Positions 23,798-35,475 of a stretch of DNA of 60,000 nucleotides are shown piece after piece. A program made the translations under genes and the position numbers. Positions within the stretch are counted from its first letter, which is position 1, and each line of letters begins with the position of its first letter. The stretch is from Apostichopus japonicus (Eukaryota; Echinodermata; Holothuroidea; Aspidochirotida; Stichopodidae). The notes under the pieces are model-generated. The model was not told the DNA's origin. It searched no databases and saw only the letters and a program-made list of their open reading frames with translations. Where the stretch lies: contig NC_092561.1 of NCBI RefSeq assembly GCF_037975245.1, positions 4,950,001 to 5,010,000 of the forward strand, in the 5' to 3' direction.

Positions 23798-24091
23798 CTA
23801 TATAGTCCCTTTGACGTTGATAACAAATTTGTATAATTGCCCAACGTTAGTTAGTGCATACATTATATCACGTGTGAATACGACTCGACAAGTATATACG
23901 ACTTAAATATACAACCATTAGAAAGGGAAAAGGGAAACCCCTTATAGAGAGTAAAGACCCGGTGAAAATATTAAGTGACGTCTTACATGTTGACAGTTAT
24001 GAAATTAACTTTTAATACTTGGCCGTTGACATGAATCAAATGGTGCAAAAATGAGGAGAACTAAAGGAAACTTAATGCATTTAACGATGAC
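23798..24091. other. Intergenic, no gene seen
   Basis: AT-rich sequence between the type B palindrome and the tRNA-like element. Confidence 0.4.
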
Positions 24092-24158
24092 AGCTGGAAA
24101 GCTCAGTTGGTGGAGCACAGAACTTGTAACTCACGAGGTCAATAGTCTGAATCCAGCT
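24092..24158 (+). pseudogene. tRNA-Thr(TGT)-like pseudogene or SINE head
   Basis: The 7-bp acceptor stem is perfect (AGCTGGA / TCCAGCT). The A box is AGCTCAGTTGG (24100-24110) and the anticodon loop CTTGTAA has TGT at 24125-24127. The B box AGTCTGAATCC is degenerate and the anticodon stem no longer pairs, so this is not a working tRNA. It is followed by a C-rich run at 24164-24175. Whether it is a lone pseudogene or the head of a SINE cannot be settled from one copy. Confidence 0.65.
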
Positions 24159-24681
24159 CTCATCCCCCCCCCCCAAAGTTTTTTTGCTCTTCTTAAGGCT
24201 TTCCCAGTAAGGTTTCCATTGCTCGGTATTCTTTTCCATTTAGGCATATACCCCACCCCTCTATAACCCCTCCCCGTAATTGTCTACTATACTCATAAAT
24301 ATATGTCTTCCATAATAAATATCCTTAAACAGTATAGGCTCATGACTTACACAGTGTGCTACAATCAGCCTTTTATTTAAACATCGGTTCTTCTTTCAGA
24401 ATCAAACTATTTTAAATCATGTATTCAGCAATGCCGAGGTGATATTTGGCTGCATATGGTAACATTATAGTTGTTATATATGAATACGAAACAGTCATCA
24501 ATGCATTAACATATCCAACTTAAAGCGAAAACAAAAACCTACTTGAAATTGGCTTTGTCTTTCGAAACGAAATAGCATCAAGTGATTTCAAAGATGTACT
24601 TCAAAAAGTATCGACAGGAAGAGGTTACTAAGCTACATACAGTGTGGCCTATGGACAACTAACTGAAAGCAGTGAAACAAC

Positions 24682-24774
<93 letters not shown>

Positions 24775-25347
24775 ACTGATAATACTGATTTGACAGCTGT
24801 GATGGCCTTAAGAAATTGAATATCTCTTTAGGGTTATTTTACCAATCTGACGTCACACAGGAAACATTGCACTAATACTTGAACCGTAACCAAAACGATA
24901 CCAGAGATATAAAAGCTGATCAGGAAACAACACGACCAGGAAGGACAGAGAGAGGGAAAAGTTGATACTAGCCAAATACATAGAACTTGGATTTAGTTTC
25001 CCTGAAAACTGAAGGACAAATGACAATGTATATCTCTCAGCTCAATGTAGTATCTTTAATAATGCTATAGTTGGACATTAAGCATTAGCTGTACGAACAA
25101 AGGCTATAACACAGGTCGTCAATAGATGTCTTCATTAGAGTAAAGTTTGATATGGGAAGGGGATTGCCTGAGGGAGGTGGGGTTTATGTTCTAAATCATA
25201 TCAACAAGTAGTTTTATCCTCACTGATGAGTTTCAGAATGTCTCAAAGGCGAAAAAATCCTTTTTTTTTTTCTTCTTTTTTTCATTCAGCATATTTTGGT
25301 CGCTATATTTACAAATTCATAGATTACCCCGTTGTAGTCTAATTAAC
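24159..25347. other. Intergenic with (TA)n
   Basis: Holds the (TA)n array at 24686-24771. No gene seen. Confidence 0.4.
24686..24771. repeat. (TA)n microsatellite, about 43 units
   Basis: The longest uninterrupted TA array in the window. Confidence 0.97.
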
Positions 25348-25698
25348 CAGTGGCGTAGGAAAGTACTTTTGAGTGGGGGGGGGGGGGCTGAAGACTGATG
25401 GCCGGCCTGGGGGAGGGGTATTTTTTTGGAATTTTTTTGCATTTCCAGGTGGCCTCAGATGCAATTTGGTGCAATATAGCACACATTCAACACCCACCTC
25501 CATTTTGTAAATAATTTTGCATTTTCACCTGGCCTTAGATGCAATTTGGTGCTCCAAATGAGATTTTTTTCTCATTTGGACATGAAAAAAGGGGTTTTCT
25601 GACTTGCGGAGCGGGGGGCGGAATGATACTTCCGCCCCCACCATATTTTTCACTGGGGGGCTGGCGCCCCCCCAGCCCCACCGGTTCCTACGCCCTTG
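25348..25698 (+). mobile_element. hAT-like MITE, 351 bp
   Basis: Termini CAGTGGCGTAGGAA and, reversed, CAAGGGCGTAGGAA match at 12 of 14 positions. A perfect 8-bp target duplication TAATTAAC lies at 25340-25347 and 25699-25706. Inside, the module CAGATGCAATTTGGTGC (second copy TAGATGC...) appears twice in tandem (near 25455 and 25536), followed by a perfect hairpin around TCCAAATGAGA and a GC-rich end. 1-167 is a second copy. Confidence 0.92.
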
Positions 25699-25706
25699 TA
25701 ATTAAC

Positions 25707-26288
25707 GAAATAATTTGCAAAAGTGTCATTGAAATTTTTTTAAGGAGAAAAGAAAACCACCTTCCGTAATATAATAGGTCAACGACTATTATTAATAGGT
25801 AAACGCTATTATTCCATTTCATGTATTTGTTGACATAAATGTAAATGATACAACGAGAAGGAAGCGGCCTAGAAAACATTGCAAGGCTTATAACGAGTAC
25901 TGCCACTCTCCATGCAAAGGAAAATATATCAAAAGACCAAAACAATACCCAACGCCCCCCCCCCCCAACCCTACACTCCCGAGGAAAAAGAAAGAAAGAA
26001 TGATCGTAACATATTCAGAAAAAAGAAATAATTCAACTGAAATGAGGCACATTATTATTACGACCTCACATATACCCCCCCCCCCCCCATTTAAGCACGG
26101 TTATTCTAGTTACGGGATTGTACACATGTGGCGAAATCTGGAAAATATGTGAGGTCATAATAATATAAAAGAAATACCCATAAACTATATCAGTCGTTTG
26201 ACTTTCCTACTACAGCTTCTACTTTTGTTTTACTCAGTGATTTAGTAATGTTTAGTAATGTAATTTGAACATCAAATTAAAACAAAAC
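25707..26288. other. Intergenic with LINE 3' scrap
   Basis: C-tracts at 25955-25967 and 26077-26089. The stretch 25968-26020 on the minus strand (TATGTTACGATCATTC, then TTTCTTTC, then CCTCGGGAGTGTAGGG) matches 43970-44022 and is a fragment of the same repeat. No gene seen. Confidence 0.55.
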
Positions 26289-26428
26289 TGTTAGCAAACT
26301 GCTCATCCACTGAAGAGCCTGTGTAAGAGAATGTGTAAAATTAAGAGGGCCTGACGTTTCGATCCTAAAAGGATCTTCTAGGATCTTTCTTGCAAAATCC
26401 TGCTAGGATCGAAACGTCAGGCCGTCGT
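26289..26428. repeat. Inverted pair of hammerhead-like motifs
   Basis: Begins with CTGTTAGCAAACT as at 6207. A perfect 20-bp inverted repeat follows: the left arm at 26348-26367 starts GGCCTGACGTTTCG and the right arm at 26404-26423 ends CGAAACGTCAGGCC, with a 36-nt spacer. The right arm carries ATCCTGCTAGGATCGAAAC exactly as at 6234-6253. This looks like two copies of the same repeat head to head. Confidence 0.75.
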
Positions 26429-26931
26429 AATTTGAAGATAGATAGAATAATCAAGTTTACGTTATATTGCTTTAATTTTGTGTTATTGCGATCAAAAAAC
26501 GTTAGGATGCGATTGTTCCTACATCAGAATGAAATATAAAGTGTCAAACCGTTTAAGGTAATTCTGTGATAAACAATGGAATAAACGTAGCGTTATTCAA
26601 GCATCTGTATAAAAAGCCACCTGTATATAAACCATCATACCATCTCTATATAAAGCACTGACAATTGCGTATTGCCAAACTAATGGCCGAATCTTCCAAT
26701 TTTCACCTATAAATTTTAAAAACTGATTTATATACATGCATATGGGTTCTCGGCGGGAGGATTATCAAACTAATTGTTCAACTTTGCAGAATAATTTCTG
26801 TAGTTTGATGCAGAATCTTCGACAGCCTATCATTTCTGAATCTGGTATTGAATAACAAACACAATGATCATTAATGTACTTTCTCTGTGTTACGATTGCT
26901 GAGATTTTAAGCTTTAACGATTTTCACACTT

Positions 26932-27165
26932 TGACCTCAGCTGACATTTTGACCCCATCAAGAGCAATAGGGACCTTGCCCTCGTCATGGGCAGGCCGCA
27001 TGCCAAGTATGACACTTGTCACTATATTTACTTTCTTGAGACACAGGATTATACCACAGCGAGTGACAAGATTGATATATTTTGGTTCTACCTGACCTCT
27101 GCTGACCTTTGAACCCATCAAAAACAATAAGCACCTTGTACTCATATCATTACCGGCGCTTCAAG
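26932..27165 (+). repeat. 161-bp-period direct repeat, about 1.4 units
   Basis: The block TGACCTCAGCTGAC, CCCATCAAGAGCAATAGG, CACCTTG-like recurs 161 bp downstream (26932 and 27093) with moderate divergence. It resembles dispersed tandem units common in marine invertebrate genomes; open frames over it are artefacts. Confidence 0.7.
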
Positions 27166-27944
27166 ATAGTACCGGTGCATTTGGTTCCTTACCTGCATGG
27201 AACAGTCATATTAAGGTTATTTTTTTTTGCTTATTTGCCTCTAGCACTGACATGTATTTATAATTATATAGCGGTTTTACAATGTTCCCAAGTTGATGTA
27301 CTTTGTATTGATTCGGATATAGTAAGCACGATAATAGAGGGTGTGGTTAGTAGGTGGCTGATAAGTGAGTACCAAATTATTTACAGGAGTGAACCTTAAA
27401 TGAACGATTTAATACTGAATGTGAACGAAATTGCTTACATACCTGTTACTGAAGGATAAAAGGATGTCCCTTTGTGCAGAAATAACCACAAGAATTTTTG
27501 TGTTTTGACAACTATCCCTGCAGGGACAAATCCAACGAAAGATGCTTATTGCACACACAAGCCTGGATATGTATGTGCACGAAAGTTACGGAAGAACATG
27601 TATACGACGCCATCACAATATAGCATATAAGTGTATACGTATATCACGCAGTATAACTATACATATATATATATATTATAGTATATATATATTGATATTA
27701 TACGACAACTAAAATGTTGATACTCATGTTTAGTACTATATACATCTGTCCATCAGGGCTCGGGTATCGCGAAATTTCGCTTTTAGTCGGAACAGAAACT
27801 AAAACTTTTTTTTTAAGTGTTCAATTACATTTTTATAGGCACTTGTTGATCAGTGTAGACCAATTGTGTAGTGATTACACTTCAGTACAGTTTAAATGAT
27901 GTTCGATTGATGTGATGTGAAGTACGTATGCGTATGAGAAACAC
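27166..27944. other. Intergenic, no gene seen
   Basis: AT-rich sequence with a short broken (TA)n at 27661-27692. Confidence 0.4.
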
Positions 27945-27948
27945 TTAA

Positions 27949-28309
27949 AGGCATTGAAGACTCGCCTCAAACCGCGTGCGGCCATCTGAAAAAGTTAACT
28001 TTCCGTTGTTTGCAAGTGACGTTTTGTTCCTGTCGCTACAAAATGCAGACAGTACAGTAATGGAACGTGATACTTTGTTATCTTTAGCTGAACCTGAGAT
28101 GTCCATCGCTGTATTGTTTGTACACTGTGCTGTGGGTATTGACCGCAGCTGTATGTACTGACTGTACACTAGTGTCTAATTGGTAGCAAGCTGTGTGTGT
28201 GTATTTTCTGGGATCGATGGTGGTGTCTAACACTTCTGTTACACCTCATTCGAAACTAGGTCAAATTACCGGCATTAGACGTTTCTTTTTGCGCGAGTCT
28301 TCACACGCT
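27949..28309. mobile_element. TTAA-flanked MITE, second family
   Basis: Flanked by TTAA at 27945-27948 and 28310-28313. Left end AGGCATTGAAGACTCGCC; right end reversed AGCGTGTGAAGACTCGCGC, so the inverted repeats share TGAAGACTCGC. The right end continues AAAAAGAAACGTCTAATGCC when reversed, and this string recurs at 40286-40305. No coding capacity. Confidence 0.8.
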
Positions 28310-28313
28310 TTAA

Positions 28314-29558
28314 GTGCATGTTGTGAACCATGATGTCAGTGGCATACCTGAGCCCTCTCGTTAAAATGTTAAGTTTCATTTTCAACCAATTAATATTGAA
28401 GAATGATAATATTAAGACGTCAAAATATCGATTGAGACTGAGAAAGAATGTAACCAGAGTATATCAAGCCATGCCTATCATCTTACGAATAGATCTGCGA
28501 TTTTGGATGATAGGCCTATTTCACGAAACTTACTATTACTCAGTGTAAGGTTACCAAATATCAAACTAAGAGATAATTCCCTAATACTTTCTCACCCAAA
28601 ATGAGACTTAATGAACGGCCAATTAATCATTCCAGGATATTCTACAAATTTGGTCGTTTAGATTCTTTTCGTTTATGTGTAGATAGGCCTATATATATAC
28701 GTGTACCAATCATTTGTTGCAAAATGCAAATTAGAATTTGTTCAACCCCTCCGCCCCGTATTCGAATTCGTTGTGAAAGCAAAACTACACAATAAATACT
28801 TGAGTATATAGGCCTATACTGTACATAAACATGTAAACTGTTTTGAAAGAGCTTGTACCATATATAAACCCTCTTCTTAGCCTATAGAGTACAGCGTGAA
28901 ACCTTCCTGACTGAGTTCTCACTAGAGCGCCTAAACAAGCTCACAGGAAACTGCAAGATTTTAGAAGATACAAAACTGCTTGACAATATTCAGAATCTAT
29001 AATTATGAATTAGCTATAACATTAATCACGAGAGGAACATCGCGAAGACCTAACACCGTAATAATTTTGAATATAGGCCTATCATGCAGTGTGCATGTAA
29101 CTAGGGAATAGTCTTCGAACCAGCAGTTTCCTTAAAGTGACATTCGACGTTGTGGGGTACTTAATTCAGTGTGACAATAACACATGACAAAATGAACATT
29201 GTGTATATTCACCTATACATGCTGTATGATGACCATACACGGGGGCAAGTGTATAGGAACTTGAAGTAGTTAATTCAATTTCCCTCCTAATTAACGAAGT
29301 ACAAGTCAGGAGTTACAGTTGAGCAGTGACGTGGGCGTACTTGGGGTGGCATGTAGTCAAGCGTCTATAAATAACTGTAACCTAAGAAACGACGGGACTG
29401 CAATCAGCACGACTGTCTCAGCTACCAAGTCACAAATAGAAGGCGAGTAGGCCCATATGATGCACCGAGTCTACTATATCAGCCTATAGTAGGCTTATAT
29501 CAGCCGGTCGGCCGGGAGGTGTGGTAGATACGCCTATATAGTTTCTTCTGGTGCATAT
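28314..29558. other. Intergenic, no gene seen
   Basis: AT-rich sequence with a cluster of four TAGGCCTA palindromes between 28500 and 29080. No coding region supported. Confidence 0.4.
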
Positions 29559-29559
29559 A

Positions 29560-29975
29560 CGTCGAAGTGGGTGTCTCATGTAATGCGGCAATGTATCGTG
29601 TATATATGTGATGTTATGTAGGTCTAATACAGTACGGTACGTTTGTTCTGTATGCATTGGGTGGGTCATGTTATGCCTAAGCTGCTTATGCATAGGATAT
29701 GTGAACATATATATTTCTATATAACACGTCTGTTCTGTATGCCAGTGCATTAGTCGCGTTGAATGTCTCATACATGCCATATGGAGTCTACGTGATGACG
29801 ATGTGTAGGTCTAAAAAAACGTTCGTAATGCATGCATTATATACTGTAGGATTGAATGTCTCATGTATACTCCCATGTATAGTCTTTTGATGACGATGTG
29901 TATAGGTCTAATACAACACGTCATGTCCTGCATGCATTAGTCGGATTGGGTGTCTCGTGTATGTTCCGTATAAAC
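29560..29975 (+). repeat. Degenerate minisatellite, about 95-bp period
   Basis: About four diverged units of the order TAGGTCTAATAC - ACACGTC - TGCATGCATTAG - GGTGTCTCATGTAT - GATGACGATGTG. Unit starts fall at about 29619, 29712, 29806 and 29903. The 98-residue open frame across it is repeat-derived. Confidence 0.75.
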
Positions 29976-31303
29976 TTATATCCGTCAACTGTAGCCAACA
30001 TATATGAAGTTGCCCTTCGACCCAGTAACAAAGTCACGGAAATTGTCAAAAATAAAACTGATCCATGCATGTTTTACTATCCCAACACAGGACAGACTTT
30101 TAAGGATTTTTATAGCAGAAAGCTTCAGTTTGTCGAAACAATTTGCGACGGGTCAATTGCATTCAAGCCCTTCAGTTGAAGGACTCTTCTCTTCACCATA
30201 TACGTTTACAACGAGCGGCAAATATACACACTTCATACTGAACTATAAAACTGTATACGTAGAGGTCCTCAACGTGTATTTGTTTGTAATGAGGAGTAAA
30301 TGCCAGAAATCAACATTTTGGTTGAGTGGATACTATAGTACAGAGAACTCTTTACTGAAACTGAAATAATTATGTGCCTTATGGAATTTGTACTCGTTCT
30401 AGTACTCAGGGCATTGGGCATGGTACATATATATAGAAACCAATAGGTGTAAGATTGCATACATTAAAGGTATACATGATAATTAAGGAAATTGTATCCG
30501 TAGGCCTATATCATATCAAAGGGGAATTTTTCATTGTACACTCGCACTCATCCGGTAATTTTAAAGTGTTATATAGTTGTAGTCTATTCTTACACTTATC
30601 GGTATATTACTATCCGAACTCATTTAAGGTTGTACTGAGCTATTTATCTCTGTAGACTCGTAGAAAATCACAACAGACAGTGTTTATATACTGCTATATC
30701 ATATATAACTACTGATTATACTGTAACATAAATTGGTGTATAATTGGAAGCTGTACAGTTGAACCACCTAATTTTAAATTCAATGTATTCGTGTCAGTGT
30801 CTTGTATATACTACGTGGGCTCGCTAGAAGCCAATATCTTTACACATTGGCAGTAACTTCCTTCCCACCATGGTCAGTTCTAATCAAATGGTTACCTCCT
30901 TTACTAGTTATCTATTCTTGATCTTCAACTTTTGAATATTTCATTTCATAACAAATGCTTTCCTCGTTTTACAGTTGCCTGGAATATGACTCTGTCCCCG
31001 TTTACATTATAGATCTGTCCTGTGCTCGAGGCCATTATATTGACATATGGGGGAGATCACTGATACCCCGGATGTTTTAATGTCGTCACATCGGATCTAT
31101 AGTGAAAGGTGACAAGTAAACAGATCGTCCTCCCCTTGACCAACGCAACATTCTAATTGTATATAGGCTACATCACGGAAGTTAGCAGTGTTAAGAGGAT
31201 GATTTAAGGCACATGTTTGATATCTTGTACACAGTTAAAAACACTGCTACCATTCCGGTTCATTTCTATATCACTTTTATTTTATTTTTTGAGTAATGCC
31301 CCT
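29976..31303. other. Intergenic, no gene seen
   Basis: AT-rich sequence. Two overlapping open frames at 29898-30369 have no recognisable motif and no repeat support. Confidence 0.4.
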
Positions 31304-31307
31304 TTAA

Positions 31308-31661
31308 AGATTTGCTTTAGTGGCTCCAATTATAGCACGCTATAGCTAGGAACGTTTTGTGATTACGTAATCGACCTGCCACGGTCGTAAATCGACCGCA
31401 GGCCCTACAATTTGCCTGCATAGCTTCTTAACACCATTAGCCTATTTGCGTAAACACTGTGTGGAGTTGTGTCCATGTCTAAAGTGTATAGTTAATCATA
31501 CAGTGTACACACAATGATCCTCATACAAGAAAAGTATGTGGCAGGCGTTGCAGACTAATTGTTAGAAAGAGGTCATTTTACGACCAAGGCAGGTCGATTA
31601 CGTAATCTCAAGAAACTTTTCCATGATATCGTGCTATAGTTGGGGTCTATACAGCAGACCT
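31308..31661. mobile_element. TTAA-flanked MITE, copy 2
   Basis: 354 bp with intact TTAA on both sides (31304-31307 and 31662-31665). It aligns with 3283-3642 from end to end. The inverted termini begin AGATTTGCTTTAGTGGCTCC on the left and AGGTCTGCTGTATAGACCCC on the right, continuing through TATAGCACG(C/A)TAT to the palindromic TTACGTAATCGACCTGCC. Confidence 0.9.
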
Positions 31662-31665
31662 TTAA

Positions 31666-33831
31666 ACATCTGGGGATTTAGATGCATGCATATTTAGCCT
31701 CCAAGAGACCAGTCATTATTTTTAGATTATAGGTCAGCTTCTTAGAAGATGAAATACAAAACCAAATAGGAAAATGTAATAATAGAGTTAACTTGAAGTT
31801 GACTTGTGTTGGTTGACTTATTACCATTTATCAAACAAGTTATTAACATCAAAATTCAAACATTCTTTGAGGCGCGATGAAGGCCTTAAACATTAAAGAC
31901 AACCCACTTTGGGTTCCAGCTGGGCCAGAAAATGCTGTACAAAAGCTCCAAATTTCATAAGCTTCCAGGGACCTCTTGCCCTAACCTCTGCCATGGATTC
32001 GATTCTGGACCCACCACGTGCCCCGTAGCGACCCCAGGACTGGGCCATACCACAGGCCTTGAACACCATATGTGAAATATGCAACCGTATACAGAGCACC
32101 TTCAACACTAGTGAAAATTAGTCTCCTGCCCCCAATTTCACAGGTGTGTCTGGGGCCCTGCAAGATGGCATCATGGGTTTTTAGGATAGTGTAAAGGTTT
32201 GTTTAATAAATGTCACAGCTTATTGATTATATCTATGAAAGCAGAATTCCTTCACTTATACAGCAAATTTGCCTTAATTGTTCTCATAGCAAAATATGAT
32301 CAAAATATATCAAAATATGATCTTTTCAGTGATTCAGCTTCAAGATATTTTGTAGCATAGTAATCAAAGATGAAGGTGTCAGACCAGTGCATATAGTCCA
32401 CGTCAATGACGCACTTCTTTTTTTTTTTGAGCGAATGGAATTGCCATGCGAGTCATTTCAGTGTGTTAGAATATAGGTAAATTTTGTTGGAAACGATCAA
32501 AAGTTTAAAAGGTGGTTCATTTCCTATTTCGTTCCTTTCCATGAAAGACAAAATGACTTCATATTACAATATATGAAAACCAACGTTGTTTGTTACGTTA
32601 ACATTTTGACGACTTATGCAGAAATGAGGGGGAATTACTTGCAACGTCAGTGAAAATTTGTCAATCAAAACATGGATCTTTGTTTTTCTTTCCTGCAACT
32701 TTTCGAACGGGGAAGAAAAAACTGTTTGCTAGGGCCGGCTTAAGTATAACATAACATTCGTATCAGACGGATCTGCACGAGTTTTATATAATATTTGTTT
32801 GAAATCAAAACTACAATCCCGGATCCGATGGGAAGTGATTTATAACTGTATTTTTTTATTTTTTAGATAGGAAAAGTTGAAAGTTATTGAAAATTTCGAT
32901 ATTTGAAAAAAAAGTTGACCGAGACTGTCATAAGCACACTGACCAACCTGCAGCTGCCACCCATTCATTACTTATGATATTAAGCAGAGACAATAATTTA
33001 CGTAGTACTCAATGACAAACTAAAATGCTATATAGGCCTACTTCTCAAGCCATTAAGTAAGTATAACAAACTATAACAAAACAAACAGGTATATAAAACA
33101 GTGTAATCTCCCACTTACCTGTTTCCTTGTCAGGGTTTGTGGGATGATCAGTTTCCAATAAAATATCTGCCATATTATATATTTTATATTCAACTTGTGA
33201 AAATTCCGCGAAAAGAGAGATTAATTCACATTAGATAAAGAGAAAACAGAACTCCACAGTTTTTTTCCAAACTGAATGCAGAGAGATTGGAATGCTTTGC
33301 TATATAATACGCTTCGTAAACGAAGAGTCAACACAACTCAATGATAATAATACTATACTTAATTCCAGCACGTTCAGCTCCGAGTACTCAATGATCGTTA
33401 CTAAATCAAAGTTCACTTACCTCAGTGCAGCCTGTATAGCCTGCTTATATACGGCTGAGCTATCAGTCATGTGATGTATAGAGATAATTTATACTCTATT
33501 TCCTCAATAAGGCTATATATCGTAGATCGTTCAAGGACGCATTAAAGCCGATTTAATCTTTCAAACATTTCAACATTCATTGTTCTTATCAAGTTTAAGG
33601 ATGAATGAGTAAATGGTCTATATAGTTTGAGCTCTACAGAAATGAAATATGCAATATTCACAAACATGCGACGAGTCTGCTCACGTAATATGTTAATTGT
33701 TGGTGAATGGTTTGCATGGGCAGAGAGTAAAAAGAATATACATATAGCATAGCATCATGTTTGATCTCCACAGTAAGGCAAATATGTCACCAAAACAGAA
33801 CTAGTATTGGTCGGTACAGGTGACAAACGCC
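31666..33831. other. Intergenic with one GC-rich block
   Basis: A higher-GC block at about 31893-32163 stands out from its AT-rich surroundings. The minus strand is open in two overlapping frames there, but no domain is recognisable. It may be an unlisted repeat or a lost exon; nothing in the sequence decides. The rest shows no features. Confidence 0.35.
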
Positions 33832-33962
33832 TACAGTGGAATTACGACCTTCCTTGCCGGTTTCGAACCTCTGGACATACAATCAGCGTCCATAGCCTAG
33901 TGGTTAGGGTGTCCGCATCTAAAGCGGGAGCCCTGGGTTCGAATCCCGGTGGAGGCTGGAAG

Positions 33963-34038
<76 letters not shown>
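33832..34038 (+). mobile_element. tRNA-derived SINE with (TA)n tail, copy 2
   Basis: Same leader as 15724 (TACAGTGGAATTAC). Here the A box is perfect (TAGCCTAGTGG, 33893-33903), as is the B box (GGTTCGAATCC, 33936-33946). The unique tail seen in copy 1 is missing; (TA)n starts almost at once after GGTGGAGGCTGG and runs to 34038. Confidence 0.85.
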
Positions 34039-34040
<2 letters not shown>

Positions 34041-34636
34041 CTATATAAATAGGCTACATATATAGGCCTATATGCTTTATAGGATAGCGAGTTTGGATAT
34101 CGGTATATCTAGAAAATGGTCACCGTATATGATGACCAGCAGATAGTAAAGCAAGATTATCAATACGATATGCATTGTCGCTTTCCCTATCGTTAATGGC
34201 TTCCTGAGGCTTACCTGTATAATGTGTATATATATATATACATTATATATAACTGCGCTCATACTTTAGGCATATATCACTTTCGATCTATCTTTATGTA
34301 TGAACAGGAAATACTAATGCATTATGAGAGTAAATGTTTGTTTGCATATAGTGGTGCTACCCTGCATTATCAATGGTGAACATAATGGGGACAAATCCCA
34401 TGTATCTTACCCCCACTCCCTCCCCCGTAGATTCGTGAGAAAATTTAGTTGGATCTGTTTCAATCTAACTGTGTATATTAGCGTCCAACCAATTATCACA
34501 ATTCGGGATATAATTAGGTTTTCTTGTGATTACAAATATAGAAACAATTACAGCGAAAATAAATAATATACATGCAAGCCCGTCTTGATGATAGTGCTGC
34601 TCATTAAAAGGGTGTATGAATGTAAGATGACTAAAC
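34039..34636. other. Intergenic, no gene seen
   Basis: AT-rich sequence with a short (TA)n palindrome near 34220-34255. Confidence 0.4.
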
Positions 34637-34716
34637 GCCCCTGGTTATTCTCAGGTGGACCTCAGTTCCACCTTAATGGCCCCTGGTTATTCTCAGGTGG
34701 ACCTCAATTCCACCGG
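34637..34716 (+). repeat. 42-bp tandem duplication
   Basis: The block GCCCCTGGTTATTCTCAGG ... TTCCACC is repeated with a 42-bp period (34637 and 34679) with one base change. Each unit contains a small hairpin (GGTGGA/TCCACC). Confidence 0.9.
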
Positions 34717-35475
34717 ATAGTCCCGTGCACTTTTTGCCACTTTTCACCCAAAAATTTGGCACCTGGTCACGGGGCTCCTTATTTTCAATCTTGCATATGA
34801 CGGAAATAAATGACAACGAAATATACTTAGCCTCTTCTAAGTGTTCTTTCAGTTTCACAAAATGCTCTCACTGGCGGATCCAAGGGGGGGGGGGCCAAGG
34901 GGGGCCATGGCCCCGAACATCCGAACATCCGCTAAATTATATGATTGGAAATTAAAAAAATCGAGAGGAATAGCAGTGGTAGACTAGTCTAAACCTTTTC
35001 GTTTTCTGGTTTAAAATTAAATGCAGAGCTCCCAACTGACCCGCAATTCGCGGGAATTAGACCCGCATTCTAACACCCAAACCCGCTGACCCGCACAAGC
35101 GTCCGAAAAACCGCATTTTAATTGTCAAGTATACATAAAAAAAATTGCATCAAATTTTGACTTAGCAACCATCATTTCTTTAGCATTTAGCATAATAGAG
35201 TATAAAACCTCCTTTACAGCATTCATTTGAACCTCAAATTAGCCTATAATTCTTTTCATTGGGGCGAGCAGCGAACATTTTCATGCCACGGGAAAGAATG
35301 AATTATCACCTACTATTCAATTTATTGATGTTACACACAAAACAATGCATATTTCTCAGAAAATTTTGGGTGACAAAAGCCTTTCTAAGTGCCACCATTT
35401 TACATGTAGGCATCACCAGGATTCCAAACAAATTCAAAAGGGGAGGGGGACACCCCCTCCCCTTATACCCCTACC

